DNA of 64,000 bases from Cristatella mucedo. Lineage: Eukaryota > Bryozoa > Phylactolaemata > Cristatellidae. Location of the stretch: positions 12,228,501 through 12,292,500 of the forward strand of contig WPIO01000004.1 of the NCBI GenBank assembly GCA_009760855.2, written 5' to 3'. Shown piece after piece: positions 23,583-38,200 of the stretch (within the stretch, counting starts at the first letter, position 1; each line of letters starts with the position of its first letter). A program made the position numbers and the translations under genes. The notes beneath the pieces are model-generated. The model was not told the origin of the DNA and searched no databases. It saw only the letters and a list, made by a program, of their open reading frames with translations.

Positions 23583-25926
23583 GTAATAGCTACTAATTTT
23601 TTGTCTTTCTAGGGGCTCTGGCATCGTGCTGATTCTGTTTGTACAGATTATTGGAGTAATTATTGTGTTACTATTGTAGTCTACATCAAAATCTGATTCT
23701 ATTTTGCTACCAACGTGGTGTCTGAGTGCACACATCGGTCTTGGCCGGTTCTGTTGTATACTTCACATCAGGGCCGACCCTAGAAAAGCATTGCAAAATA
23801 TCGTGAATGGAGCATAATGCATAGGAGCTCATTTGAAGCTTCACATTAACAGGGAAGTTTCAAGTTTATTAAACGATTTGCCAAATGCTTTTAAGCAGGT
23901 GCCAAAAATGCCAGTTAATTGGGAAAATCTTAGGAAAAAGTTAGGCCCTTGCTCGTGCAAGTACTGTACTTGTCTCCCTCAGTCTTCCCGAAGCTTCGTG
24001 GTAGCCATCTCTTGCTGACGGTTTAACTATTACTTTTAGTCGAGCACTAGTTGAAAGTGTTCTTATTCCTGTACTCAGCATCTCAGGCCACTAAAAATTG
24101 TGCACGCATGTGTGATAGGAAGATTCCATTGTTGCCTAATTGAAGACTATCAAATCTGTGGCGGCAAATTGAAAATCTTAGTGAAAACCTAGAAGCATTG
24201 TATTCTAACTAAGATTAGGGTTCAATAGCATTCGAAGAGAGATTTTTGGATGCCACTGCTAAATTTGTGCACTGTGTGTTCGGGCAAAACATAGTGACAA
24301 GCTCTTATATCTAACCATTACGACCACAAAAAAGTCACACGTGCGAAGGAAACTTTTACCTCAAAGTATTTGCATGGATACATTAATGGCAATGGGTATT
24401 TAACCACCCTTCCTTCAATCGGCAAATTCATCGAAATGTTGCACCCTTAAAGGTAAATATGCACATTAAACTAGCAGCTAGTAATGGTGGACTGAACTGC
24501 ATGTGAAGATAAAAGTAAATCGCATCCATTCTTTTTACCTTTGCAATGGGGAAATCTTGGGAAATTAAGGCTTTTAAATCCCAAAAAATTATGTAAACCC
24601 TGAATCAGACAATACCAAGGAATATTCTGGGATAGTGATGATAATGTGTACAGGTATGAGTCCACGTGTCTGGGGGCAATGGGCATTTATTTCTTAGCAC
24701 TGATTTTAGGCAAGTGCTCTGCATTTCACCACTTCTATCTGAGCTTCACTGGCTCCCTATCAAGCATAGAATGGACTTCAAAATCCTGTGACTAGTGTAC
24801 AGATTCCTTCACTCACTTGCACCACCCCACCTATCCGACCTCGTTTCTCGCCCAGCATGTTCTTGCACTACCGTGCCTTTGCTTCAACGTCGTCGAGCCA
24901 TCCCTCATGCTAAATTGAAATCTTTTGGAAATCGGGTCATCATTTCGTATCCACCATAAGGCTGGCACTCGCTTCCGGCTTCGGTCACTACTTGCAGTGA
25001 CTTTCATCCTTTAGGTCTCAGCTAAAGGTGTATCTGCTACTCTCAGCTTTCGCTGGGTCCCGTGAGCTTGTCTTGTTTTGGTCCTGGGTTCTTTGCGTGC
25101 ATGCTTAGCTGTGAATGACTCAGTGTGTAATTGTTGTGTGCCTGTTGCTTCTCGGCCACTGGTGTGTGGCTTGGTGCGGCCTTTGATGTGGGCAGGCGTT
25201 TTGGCGGTTGGCTCGGTGCGGCCTTTGATGTGGGCTTGTGGCCCACAGCGGTGGCTCACCAAGGATGCACTCCCTTATCTGTGGTGAGTCAGCCCCTAGC
25301 TTATATATGTACCTGCTGGGGGAATAAAGAGAGTCTCGTTCACCGCTCACGTTCGCTCGCTCTTGTCTCCGTGAGACTCCACTAGCGCTGCTACAGCCGG
25401 AGACACAGTAACGTAATATAATCTTGGCCAGAGTCCCACTCACCGGTGACCTTCATTTCTTCGTTTGTGCTTTAGCATGCTGATATAACCAGGGTATTTG
25501 CTTGCTTTTGCTTGTCTAAGGATGATACCCTGCTTGTCATTAACCCTTGGTTATTGCTTCTACTGCAGTGAGTTGTAAAGTGCCTAGACAGAGATTTCAT
25601 TCTGTCTGGGTGCTATACAAGCAACCTTTTATTAATATCATCATTAAATCGAGTATCCTATTCTGGCAACCGGCGCCGTTGTTTCGAGCTTCACTTCCGG
25701 TGAACTCTTTCTAGAAATTACAGTGCTTCATTAACGTAGCTGTTCCTATGTTGTCATAAACTTTGCAGCTTGTAGAATGCCTTACAAAGATTCTGCAGAG
25801 GAGCTGTGATTTGACTCAGCACTTTGTCCTGCTTTTGCTTTCCCCTGTTATGGTGTTGACTCTAGAAATAAGCCCGAATCTCAAACCCGTTACACAAGCG
25901 CGCACAGCCACTGGGCTGCACTCCTG

Positions 25927-25980
<54 letters not shown>

Positions 25981-26046
25981 CGCGCGCGTGCGTGGGTGTG
26001 GGTTTGTGGGTGGTTGTGTGGGTAGGTGTACGTGCGGCATGCGTAT

Positions 26047-26084
<38 letters not shown>

Positions 26085-29000
26085 GAGAGAGTGGAGTCGC
26101 AGAATCAGAAGCATTTAACGAAGGTGCCCTGCCCCCACAGTGAGCTCATTCGTTTAGCGTTGTGTTGCTTTATCGGCCGGTGTTTGAGTACAGCTACACC
26201 GCAATAGCGCAGCCGCCCTTCTTTGTGTTCACTCTTTATTGCCCTAGCTCTTGCAGCGGCCATGGCAATGCTCCTCCAGCAACCATACTTTAAGCCTACC
26301 GACGCCCACTCCTCTGACTTACACAACAAATGTGGGGCCACACCATTGCCAGCAGTAAAATTATTGCTGTACGTACGGTGTGTGCCCGTACCGTGCATTG
26401 CAATCAACTACTGGAGACACTTGCTGTTGTGGAACTAGTGCCTCACAATCTTGCTCGTGATCTTGCACGTGAGCCCCGCAGACACATTCCTTCAGTTGCA
26501 CTAGCATGGGAAATCTCACAAAAATCCCCAGGGTCTGGAATGTCTTTGCTACGACGTGTCCCACAATATGCTATATTAGATAAGTAGGTGCTAGAGATAT
26601 CTATTGTGTAGCTCATCACTGTCTGCACAGGCAGCGTTGTGTAGGTTGCCTGCTGGCAGCCTTGATAGCCTGCCGTGACCTCTGCACTCTAATCTTTGCA
26701 CCTGATTGAGCCACTATTGAGACTTTTTGGCTCCCGCTCCGGCAAGGACCTATTTGTATGTAGGCCACCAAAGACGCAAACTCACAACAATGAGCTTTCC
26801 ATTTAACACGGATGTTCTGCGATGAGGTGTTCTGCCTTTGTTGTGCCATCAAGCGAATAATGAATATCAGTCATACTCTTTCAGATTGTAGCACGTTGGC
26901 GTTTCAATAGCCCCATTTGCAAAGCAGCAGAAGTGTCTCAGCACCCATTCCCGGTTGTACCGTGCAGCAAAAGGATTGCCTGCCTCTGCCTGCTGCAGTG
27001 CTCGAAAACCCCACTGCTTCAGTCGGGTCGTACTCTGGATAGTCGCACTCTGTCTGCATGTAGGTAGTGGAGCAGGCTCGCTGTACTGTCGACGGATCGG
27101 CCGTCCATCTTCGTTTGTGGGACACATTTGGATATCACGACAAGGACAGGAGATTTGCATACGACGGGTGAGCATATTATCATAAGGCATTTGCTAGTAT
27201 CGATGAAGCTAAGTCAAATATTACGTTATTTGCTGACGGCTACCCACTTGACGCAAGTGCGCATTGCCACAAGCGCGCATTGCCCTTCCGATGGCACCTT
27301 TGGAAAGTACCATTTGGTGGTATGTGTGCACTGCAGTATGCTGCTGCTGCTTTTGCCACCTGCTATTCAGTCTGTACCGTTTTGTTTTGCGATTCTAGTA
27401 TAGCTTTATTGAAACTTGGCTTATACATCTGCATTAAATGCCTTCAGATTGCCGGGACAATCGGGCAAAGGTAGGCCTGCCGTTGGTTGATGCCTAGCCT
27501 GTCGTATAGGCCACTGGGGGTTGGGACCAATTGGGGGAGGGGGATAGGGTTGATGGGGTACAGCACTTGGATTCTTTTTTCTCGGTCAGTCCCCCCCCCT
27601 ACAGGTCTATCCAGCATTGTCATTCGAGCCCGGTCGGGCTGAGCCTTGGCTGTGCCGTGCCGAATGAAATGCTGTGAAGAAACGTGGCTCCAAAAAGGGG
27701 CAAGCTAGTGAGGCGATGCCACCTAGTGTTGAACTCGACAGTGGAATCTGGACCGAGTCCGGAGAGGGCATCGTTGTGTGAGAGACTGCAGCTGGCACAC
27801 TTCTCTGCTGTGAGCGTCAAGGTGAGGCCATGAACAAATGAACAACCATGCCTGTAGTTGGTCTGCAAGGAATTCCCGGTAGCAGAAGGGTGGTTTTTGC
27901 GTGGATTTTAAGCAGGGCACTTTGTCACACTTCTACGTGCGTCGCTGGAGCTGCAAACCGGTGGCAGTGACAGCTATTGTGCTAATTTCTCTTTTGTTGT
28001 AGAGCGGATGTCATCTTCCTGTGCTTTTCTCTCGTGAGGCCACGAACTTTAGCAAACATACGATCCGTGTGGTATCCTGAAGCATGCAGGCTTTGTCCTG
28101 GTGTGCCGATGATTGTAGTTGGCTGTCAAGCCGATCTTCGATACCTGCACTTGAACAAATCTTTCCAGGCTATGGACAAGAGCTACTTCTTTGGGTATGC
28201 TAGTGCACCATGCCAGTGCTGCCTAAAAGTGTAATCTGCATATTTGCTCCTGACGATGTTTCACTGTCATTGACTCTGGCCTGTGCTTTGTGGGTCCAGG
28301 TTCGGGCTGCCTCGCTATGTGTTCTATGCCGGTTTAGATGTTCCCTTGCTGGCTCGTGGTCTTCTTGTCACACATGTTACGCAAGCACTCATGTTTATGC
28401 AGTAATGATCTATGCATCGCTACCTGTTAACTTGGCTGTTGGGATTGTAAGCAGTTCCTGAACGTTGTCCTGTCGCTGGGGCATCGGAAATTGCTACTAC
28501 TATCAACACAAATGATACCGATACTCGTTTTATAAGTTTTATAATAATGATAGTAATACAATGGATAAAGCACCCTCAGAGAAGTCCGAAAGAAGAAGCT
28601 CTTTCTAGGTGCTTTACATTTGCTGTATAAGAAATACGATCGAATGCTGAGTGGTATCATGTTTGATAAACGACATGAATAACATGGTTAGGGGTGACAT
28701 GCACAGGGTCAGCATGCAAGTGTTGTTAGTGGCAGCATGCAACAGTGTCAGCATGCATATGCACATTAAGGACGAAATCACAGGGCCCCACTAAATGCTA
28801 TGATAAATATGTGCGTTTTTAATTTCTTTTTTAAATGTGGTCAAGTCAAGGATGTCGTGACAGAAATCGGGAGTGAGTTCCAGGTTTTGGGAGCATATGA
28901 ACTAAATCCAGCGGATTTGAGGTTTGTACGAGGTGTAGCTAAACAGTTAGATTCCGAAAAGCTGGTGGTACGATGCTTACTTGGTGAGGGAGCACATCTG

Positions 29001-32000
29001 ATAGGTAGGCTGGAGCCAAAGAATGAAGTGACCTAAAAGTGAGCAAAAAATCTTGAAGTCGATGCGTTGCTTGACTGGTAGCCAGTGCAGGTCGGCGAGA
29101 AGTGGTGTGATGTGGCAGCTGCGATGCTCACGACAGACAAGCCTAGCTGCAGAGTTTTGCACCAGCTGTAAGTGCCTGTTTGCACATGCCGGTAGGCCAG
29201 CAAGCAGTGAGTTACAGAAGTCAAGACGGGACGTCACAAATGCATGGACCAACTTAGATGTGGTTTCCCTATTTAAACAAGCCCGAATTGTATCAATGTT
29301 ATATAGCTGAAAGTAGGGAGACTTGATTGCGAGCTGCTATGGTCGTCTTACGAAAGGTCGCTTTAGAACATGATACCTAGATTTCGTGCAGATTCAAAAG
29401 GACATATGCTGGCTGAGCCGATTTTGAGCGTCAACCTTTCCAATTTCTGAATCACACTTGGTTTGCTCATAGCTAGTAAGCTAGTTTTATCATCATTCAA
29501 TTTAAGAAAATTTGCTGCCATCCATGTGCGGATGTCATCAATACATGCAGCAAGGGAGTTGAGAGAATTCGATGTGCTCGATGGCTGGGAGGGATAAAAG
29601 CAAAGGTACAAATAAATAAATATAATTCATTTATATAGCACCCCAAGAGAACTTAATCTCTATTCAAGTGCTTCACAAATGCCTCGGGGCTCGAGCCCAC
29701 GACCTCAGTCAGGCCTTGGTCGGGGCGAGCACCTTAACCGCTAGACCGAACCACCCACTGAGTGTCATCCGCATAGAAGTGAAAGCCTATATTGTACTTG
29801 GCAATCACATCGGCAAGAGGAAGGTATCGTGAAAAAAACCGGACCAAGCATGGAGCCCTGAGGTACGCCATATTTCAGAGGTACCTCGGATGATCTTTGT
29901 CCATTCATATCAACACTCTGGAGTCTGCCACTGAGATAGGACCTGGACCATTGCAGAGCAGTGCCAGTGATGCCCAGGTGAGATGAGAGGCGCTCAAGGA
30001 GGACTTGGTGATCAATAGTATCAAAAGCTGCCGAAAGATCGAGCAAAACAAGCAGATAAACTCTACCTATGTCTACATTCATAAATAGGTCGTTGTACAT
30101 CCGAAGCAATGCTGGCTCTGTGGAGTGATTAGCTCTAAAGCCAGACTGGAACTTACAAGCAAGGTTTGAAGTTTCAATATATGAGTTCAGCTGGTCTGCC
30201 ACAACTCGTTCGTGTCTTTGATAGAAACGGAAGGAGACTTTCTTGAGTAGTGGCATGACAAAAGCTTTTTTGAAAGGTGCTGGGACATGACCTTAGGCTA
30301 ATGACATATTAATGATGTTAGCTATGCATGGCAGCAGTAGATAAATGCAACGTAGAAGAGGACAGTGGGAATAGCGTCCAGAGGACTTGTTGTCTTCTTT
30401 GATTGGGATAGGAACTTCAGGACGAGCTCACTAGTGACCGGCTTGAATTGAGGTGCTTGATTACTTCGAGGATCTCAAACTTTCAGATCTAGCCATTAGT
30501 AGACGCAGCTAACATTTCGACCAAGTCTATAAGTCTAGGCGCCAGAACATAGCATGCCAATTGTTTTTTCATGTTACCTTGGCTACCCGATAGTGTGCCA
30601 CCTCTGCATCGTCGGCTCGAGCTTGAAGCCACGATCATGCACAGCCATCACTGTAGCAGAACCCGGTTACCACCATTTGAAAATGTGGCTTTTGTTTATG
30701 TTAGTGGTCTGATATAGGCCGCTTGGGACAGGGACCAACTTCAAGTTGCATAAGAAATCAAATAAAAAATTGCAGTAAAAATTATTTTGACATTTACAGC
30801 ACTCTTCTATCTCTATTTAGATCCGCTGGTGAACAACAAAAATGAACTTTCGTACACACACATGCACTCATACACCTACATGCACACACTCACACACTTA
30901 CTCGCACTCACGTGCACACGCGCACTAGCTCACATAGAGCATTCAAGCTCAGCCAGTCAGAGGTGATTTGATGGCATCCTGCATTGCGGCATGCTACAAA
31001 CATACATTGGTATGCCTTGTGCTGGTGGAAATAGTGTGTCTCGAGAGGCAAGCTAATGACTCCCAACAGCAGCTGCAGCAAATGTAGACAGAAACGTGGA
31101 CGATAACCAATACCTATTAATTGCATCACAGCCGCTGTGACCAAACGTGTACTGATGGAGCAGTTTACCGTATGGAGCTGTGGCACAAGTCACAGAAGCC
31201 AGCCGTGGCACTAATTCAGACTTTCCCAAGTTAGCAGTGAATCGTAAATGATGAACTAAATTAATTTATGAAATTTGGGTTTATGCATGTGGACCAGCGA
31301 TCCACTTTCTCCAGGACACACTTATAGAACGCCGTACACTTGAAAAGAAGCAATCTAACCTAAACACAACTCCGTATAATATGAAGTTGTTATTTGAGAA
31401 TTGTACACCCCGTTTTTATTGGATTGTAACGGATTACAGTTGTTCGTCGGACTCCCTACTTAGAGAACAGTTTGAGATTGCTTACCAGTTCCATTTCTAG
31501 CAAGGACTTGACTGTTGAGTTGTCTGGCCTGAGGACGTCAGAGGTCGCGAGTGAAGTGCTAGCGTGCCTCCTGAAGTCAATGCTAGTTTTTCGACGCCTG
31601 CAAATTCTTTGTTAGCGTTGCATTAAATGAGGTTGGTGAGGAAGATGTCTGATAAACCACCAGTCTGCCCCAAAGTACACGGGGCAGACTGTGATTGGTC
31701 TATGCGTGTGTGCTTTTAGTGTTTTTGTCTCTGTATGTATCAAGGGCTTTTAAGTAGAGTAAAAAAGTATATAATAATAGTAATACAATATTTGTTTAAA
31801 CCCCCTAGGCAAACTATGTCTCTTTCTAAGCTCAGACTAGATAGGGAACATATCAACTTACTGAGAAGAACATGCACGATTGCAGTATGCATAAAAACAT
31901 ACAGAAATATTCTGGTTCTCACATGAAGCATATTCTGTGAGGAGCAGATGAGTTTTTACTTTCGCTTTAAATATCATCGAGTCTAGGGATGTCATGATGA

Positions 32001-32179
32001 TGTTTGCCGGCAGAGAGTTTCGGCCTGAAGTAGTGCATAGGAGCTGAAGACACGGCCTCCCAAGAATTTTAAGTGAGTTGGGTTGAGGCAAAGCGGAACG
32101 GCCCAAGTGAGAAGAGTCGCTAGTGCCAAAAGGAGCATGGAGAGTACATATTTTAGCTAGCATATCCTGAGCAAGAGAG

Positions 32180-32249
<70 letters not shown>

Positions 32250-35200
32250 AATTGTGAGTGAAGGTTACTTAAAGCCGATGTACTGCTTTAGGAATGGGAG
32301 CTATCTTGCTAGTCAGAATCAACCTAATTGTTGTGGTGATTACGAAGATCTCTTGCAGCAGTCGACACCTAGAAGCTGCTACTAAAACGTGGCCGTGTCG
32401 ACGACGATGCACCCTACCAATCGTCATCTCTCGTTCGTCTCGCTGCACGCTGACAGGCCGGAAAGAGAGAAAGCGGGGAGGTAGGGAGAGAGAAAGAGAG
32501 CAAGAGAGAGAGGGAGATTGGTGTCGACTCTCCATAGGTTAAGCCAGCTGCCACCCTGCTCTTTCTTGCAGCGAGATCTCCTCCAAGGACGTCGTCCACC
32601 CCGAGGTGGGACGCGCAGTGGCCACCGGCCTGGGCCTGCCCTACTACGAGACGAGCGTTCTCACCGGCTTTGGCATCAGCTTTGCGTTCGACAATGCCAT
32701 CCGGGCGGCACTGCTGCATCGCGGCCAGGGCCTGCTGGGCCAGCACTTCAAGCACGTTCAGCCACCGCTGCCGCAAGCGCCCGAGTGCCCACCTCAGCCC
32801 GAGCCTCCGCCGGTCATTGCACCGCCGCCGCACAGCACCGTCAGTTCCAATCTGTCCGCTTGGCTGCGCTACAGCAGCAGTAGCGACGGACCGGGTGCCG
32901 TGGCGTCTCAATCGCCGTCGGACAATGTAGCCGACGCGAAGCTGTCGGACCTCGTGTTCGCATGCCGCGGCAGCGTGCTCTATCACTGCCACATGATGGT
33001 CGTGTGCGCCGGCAGCCCAGTGCTGAAAGAGCTGCTTACCGCCGTCGACTCGACGAACCGGGCGGCCGCAAACGTGGCAGATCTTGTCTGCGGCAGCAAA
33101 CGGCACTCGGCCATGGGCGACGCTGCCCTACTTCGGCAGCTATTCCGCGTGGCAGGAGTCGCCCCATCGCAGGCGGCTACGCAGTCGCGCACGGCACAGC
33201 CTTCGCAAGGTGGCGGCTGCGCGGCTGCCGTGATCGTGGACGATAGCGTCGACGTCTGCACCTTTGCCTCACTTCTGTACTTCCTGTACACTGGACAGCT
33301 GGACCTGGCAAGCCCGGTGGCGCCGGCCGGCTGCGGCCGCTGTGACCTGGACTGCCTGGGCAAACTCGCCGAGCTTCTGCGGGTGCCCGAGCTGGCGGCT
33401 GCCTGCGCAGACGCGCATGAGTGTTTGGACGTCACGTGGCCTGCCGCCGTCCAGCCGGTGTCACAGCGATTCGTGGAGCGGCGAGCCGCCGGCTTTCGCG
33501 ACCTCGGCATTAGAGAGCGGTTGTTTACAGGTAACCGTCGCTGACTCGGCAGCCAGAGTTCGAGGGGGGCAGAAGGGCTTCCGACTTTGCTGTATTTTTG
33601 CCCGATTTGTGCAGCCTACTGTCAGCTGATCACTTAAAGAGAGAGAGAGAGAGAGAGCCACGTCGGGCAGGTTGTCCAATTGCTGCCAACCCACTCTTGA
33701 CACTGGCAGCCAGAACCGCTGTGCCTTGCGATTCCGTGGACTCTCTCTCTCCTCTCTTTCTCTCTCTCTCTTCTCTCTCTCTCCTCTCTCCCTCTCTTTT
33801 CTCTCTCTCTCTTCTCACTCCCTCTCTTTTCTCTCTCTCTCCTCTCTCCCTCTCTTTTCTCTCTCTTTCTCCACAGTTCTGCGTTGGCGGCTGCTCTCTG
33901 GCTTGCTGGTGTTTGCAAACTTCGTTCGCTCGTGACATGGGATCAACCATCGTTTGGGGGAGGGGCAGCCCTCACTGCCCAGGCTTGAATACTTGCAGGC
34001 TAGCTGGAGTGTGCAAACTTCATACACTTTTGACACGAAATCAAGCCGCACCCAAGTGGTCCATTTACAGCCCGGGTTCAAAGCGTGCTGACTGTTGAAT
34101 GTTTTTTTACCATCAAGCTTCCATGGTAATTGTAATATGTTGGCCCCCCTGTAAATCCTTTCGGAAGCCACTTAATCGGCGTCACGAATTTAATACTTTT
34201 ATGCTTGCAGCATTCAACCTCCAGTAAATGAACCATCTACCTGGACTGTCGAAGTCGGCCGGCAAATGCTAAACATACTTGCTGTAGCCCACTAATTCTA
34301 ATCGGCTGCCGTGGGCATTGGGCATTGCCTCTTAAATCCTGCCTGCTAAAAATGTCTGCTCAGTAAAACCATTTGCTTACTAAATGTGCCATCAGGCTGT
34401 GGGGGAGAAGGTAGATGTATTTCTGCTGACCGAGATGTCGAGGATGCAATGTGCTTTTGGTGGCTGTATACCTGAAACCACCCCACCCAGGTTCTCATTC
34501 TTTCAGTCCGTGCGGTCTAACAAGGTGGTTGGCCAGGCGGCTAGTGTTGTTCGTAAGTTGTTTGGCTATTTAGAGCTGCGGTTTCTCGCACGGGCCATCA
34601 TTTGAGTCAGTTGCTATCAGGTCCCCATCAAAGATCATGTCTCTCAGAGTTGTGGTCTACCGACCTCCTTCTGGCCTTGTTTATGGATGAGTTTAAGAGT
34701 TCATCACTAAAGTATTTTTTATTGCAGGAGACTTAAAGATCCACATTGGCAACCCTAGCAACAGCCAGGTCCACTCGTTTTATGACTGTAAAACTTTACT
34801 TTCGTCCAACATTCATGCTGCTCGTATCGGTGGCCGTATCACGGATCTCGTTGTCACTAAGTATGTCTGCCTCTCCGATCTTGTTGTGTGTCCACTGACC
34901 ATCTCGGATCATAAGTCAGTCTTTTTTACTGTTCATGCTCCTTTGTACGTGCAGTGTACAGTTGAGTTTGTCCAGTGCCAAAACTTAAAAAAATTATTGG
35001 CTTGCAGAAATTTTTGAAATCTGTCTGATGCAGGTCTTTTTTATCTGCACCCACACACTGCTGACAGCCTCGATACCCTCCCTCATCCAATGAGCATGAA
35101 ACTTGGGGCCTTGGCCTTGATGAGCACGTGCTCCTGTACATTCTGTCCGCATTTAATGTCGCAGAGATTCCTTCAATTTTTCCGAAAATCTTCAAAAGAT

Positions 35201-38200
35201 GCGCCGTATTAAGCCCAGGCTTGAACGCTGCTTTAAGAAGTCTGGGTCTGATGCCTCGCAGACATTCGATCCTGAAAGTTGCAAATTTCCTTTAAATAGA
35301 GGACAATAAAATGGAGCTGCTACTCATAGGATGTACTAAGCATGTGGCTGGACTAGAAGACGTTACTCTTCTAATAGCTGATGCTGATGTGCGAGTGTCA
35401 CCGTGTGCTTGGAATTTAGGTGTCGTCATTGACGGCTGCCTAATTTTTAAAACTTTCATTGTGAAGACTGCCTCCACTGCTAGCCATCACGTCAGATCCC
35501 TAAATATTATTAGGGATGTCCTCTATAGACAATAAATTAGCTGGTCCATTCATAAGCTTAACGACCGTTTACGACATCAGCTTTTACTCTGCGGGTTCTA
35601 GACTATGGAACTCTCTTCCACAATTTTTAGGTAACGACATCTGCTCTCTTGCTGCCTATCGTGCTTCTCTTTGCAGCAAATGTGAAGCGCCTAGAAAGAG
35701 ACTGAGTTCTCTGGGGGGCGCTTTATCAAGTGCATTTGTATATTATTATAATTACTATGGCACATCCTTTCCAGCCATCGTGAACTGCTAATCCCATGCT
35801 ACTCACTACCTCAACTGCCCTCCCGACTCAGCTATGCTTCCCACTTTCTCTTTGCCTCATAAGATGAAGTCTGTTGGCTACCGAATTCGTACTAAAATCT
35901 GCTTATGATTTGAGTACGCTATCGAAAGCTCTCCTGCATAACATCCACATAGTATTTGTGGCTTTGTGGAGTTGCAGGCAGAGGTAGGTACGTTATCTCG
36001 ATAGTTTCCCTGCGGCAGCCTAGAGTCACGGTGCTGCTGGTCCAAGCAACCCATCCTTTGTGCAAACAGAACTGTAGCACAGCGACCAGCGGCCTGGCGA
36101 TTGATGCCTTTAGTTGGCACCTTTCGGCTTTCAGTGGTCAGGCTAAGAAATGGCCTCAGTGGATGGGTAAAGAATGCAGGAACGTCAGCAGGCAAACCTC
36201 GGGTCTGGAGGGCCGCGGCTTGTGCAGCACATAGCCTGCGAACATTAAGAATGCACGCAGCTTTGCAAACGTCTTGCGCTGCTGCATTCGGCCGTGCTCG
36301 TGCACAGGCAGAGGCCGCTCACAATGGCGCACGGCTCGCGCACCAACTCATCTGCTTGCAGACGTCGTGTTTCGTCTAGAGGATGGCTGCCTGCCGGCGC
36401 ACAGGATCCTCCTTGCAGCGCACTGCGACGTGATGAGCGCCCTGTTCTGCAGCAGCTTCCGGGACAGCTCGTCACGCTGCGTGAGAGTTCCGCAGCGGGC
36501 CTTTTGCGCAGCTGCAGCTACCTAGCAGCTGCAGCGCAGGTCGCTGCCCCATTGCTGCTGCTGCTGGGTGCAGCGAAAGCTGGCGCTAGCTCCCTGTCTC
36601 TTGCCGCAGCCTTGCAAACCTCTCTCTCGATCGCTCCAGGTGCCCGTGCACGACTTTAGCGTGGCCACGTGCGCGGCGCTGCTGGACGCACTGTACACAG
36701 GTCGCTGCGTCGTCGACATGAAGCCGAGCGGCTATGTCGAGCTCATAGCTCTCGCCAACCAGCTGTGCCTGCCGCTCGTGGTGGCCTGCGCCGAGGAGGC
36801 GTGCATGCGCAAGCTGGCCAGCATGCACTCGCTCGGCTACGACACGGTGGCCGTCGTGCTCGGCATCATCGAAGCGGCTGAGGTGAGCGTGCTGTCTTGT
36901 CGAGCTGCCGCGTGAGGCGCTTCAGAGCTTCTGTCTCTCGATGCCGACCGCTCGATAGCTCCGTGACGTGCCGACCCTGACCGCTGGCTGCCGATGATAT
37001 GTTGCCCGTTTGTGAACCCCCCCCCCCCCGCCCGGCGATGGCGGCCGAGGGGATGCTGTGCAGTGCGGGTTCAATGGCAGCAAGTTGTAGGAATCCGCCG
37101 GCATGTCGCATTTTCCATGCATACTTCGTTGGTTTCGTCTCACCCGTGTGTTGCTGCTGCCGCCGATGCCAGTGTTTGCTTTGGCCGCAAGTTCGCATGG
37201 CGCTGCTGCTGTTTTCGGCGAGTGCTGGTCTCTTGTGTACCTAAAATAAAAAGGCCCATTCAGTGAGGAGAGTAGCTCGAACTCGAATGGCTCGAGTGAT
37301 TACCGTGTAATGGTTTATTGTGAGAAGCTAGATTGTTCGAGCATTCTGCCTCAATGCCGGTCAGCTGCTGGTTAAGCCGTCTGCTTGAAGCGAATGCTGA
37401 TCGGCTGGCCGGTCGACTCGGCGGTACTCGATTGCATTCCAGAGCCCAGACCAGAATGCAAACGGTGGTCACTCGGCGTGGCGATGTGGGCTGGTGATCA
37501 AGTCGAGGGCACATCATGAGTTCTGTTTCAGTCACACCGTGGCTCGTAACTTATCCTCGGCCCGCGGTCCGTGGCAGAAAGTGCAGCACCTGGGGGCGCT
37601 GGAACATGGAGCCCTGGATTCGAATATTGCTCGCTGTAGGTCTTGTTGCAACTGCTGCATACGGGCAAAGTTGCTTCTGCCTCTGTACAGAACAAGGCGG
37701 GACGCACAGCGCTCATAACGGTGCCAGTCCCAGCCGACACGTGACTAATACCGGGAAAGCCCTGAACCTTGGAATCTCAGGCTGGCGACCGGTAAGTGCA
37801 GCAACAATGCACGGGTATAATAATAATAATAAGACATTGGTATAGCACCCCCAGAGAGCTTAATCTCTTTCTAGGCACTTTACATGTGCTGTCAATAAGC
37901 ATGTCAATATGATTAGTCATAAATTTACAGTGTCAGCATGCCTAAGCATAAGAGGACGATTAAGGTGGACCCAGCAACTGCTCTGAGGAACAGGTGTATT
38001 TTAGCTTCTATTTTTAATGTCGCCAAGTCTGGAGATTTCGTGGCATCCATCAGGAGTGAGTTTCAGGCTTTGGGGGCATACAAACTGAAGGCACGGTCTC
38101 CAATGGATTTGAGATTCGTACCAGGTACAGGTAGACGACTTGAGAAAGAACGACTTGACTTGGAAGAGCGAGTGGGACCATACCTGGCCTGATAGGGAAG

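Noticed and set aside
32414-33106. 230-codon minus-strand open frame
   Set aside because: Antisense shadow of RhoBTB exon 4.
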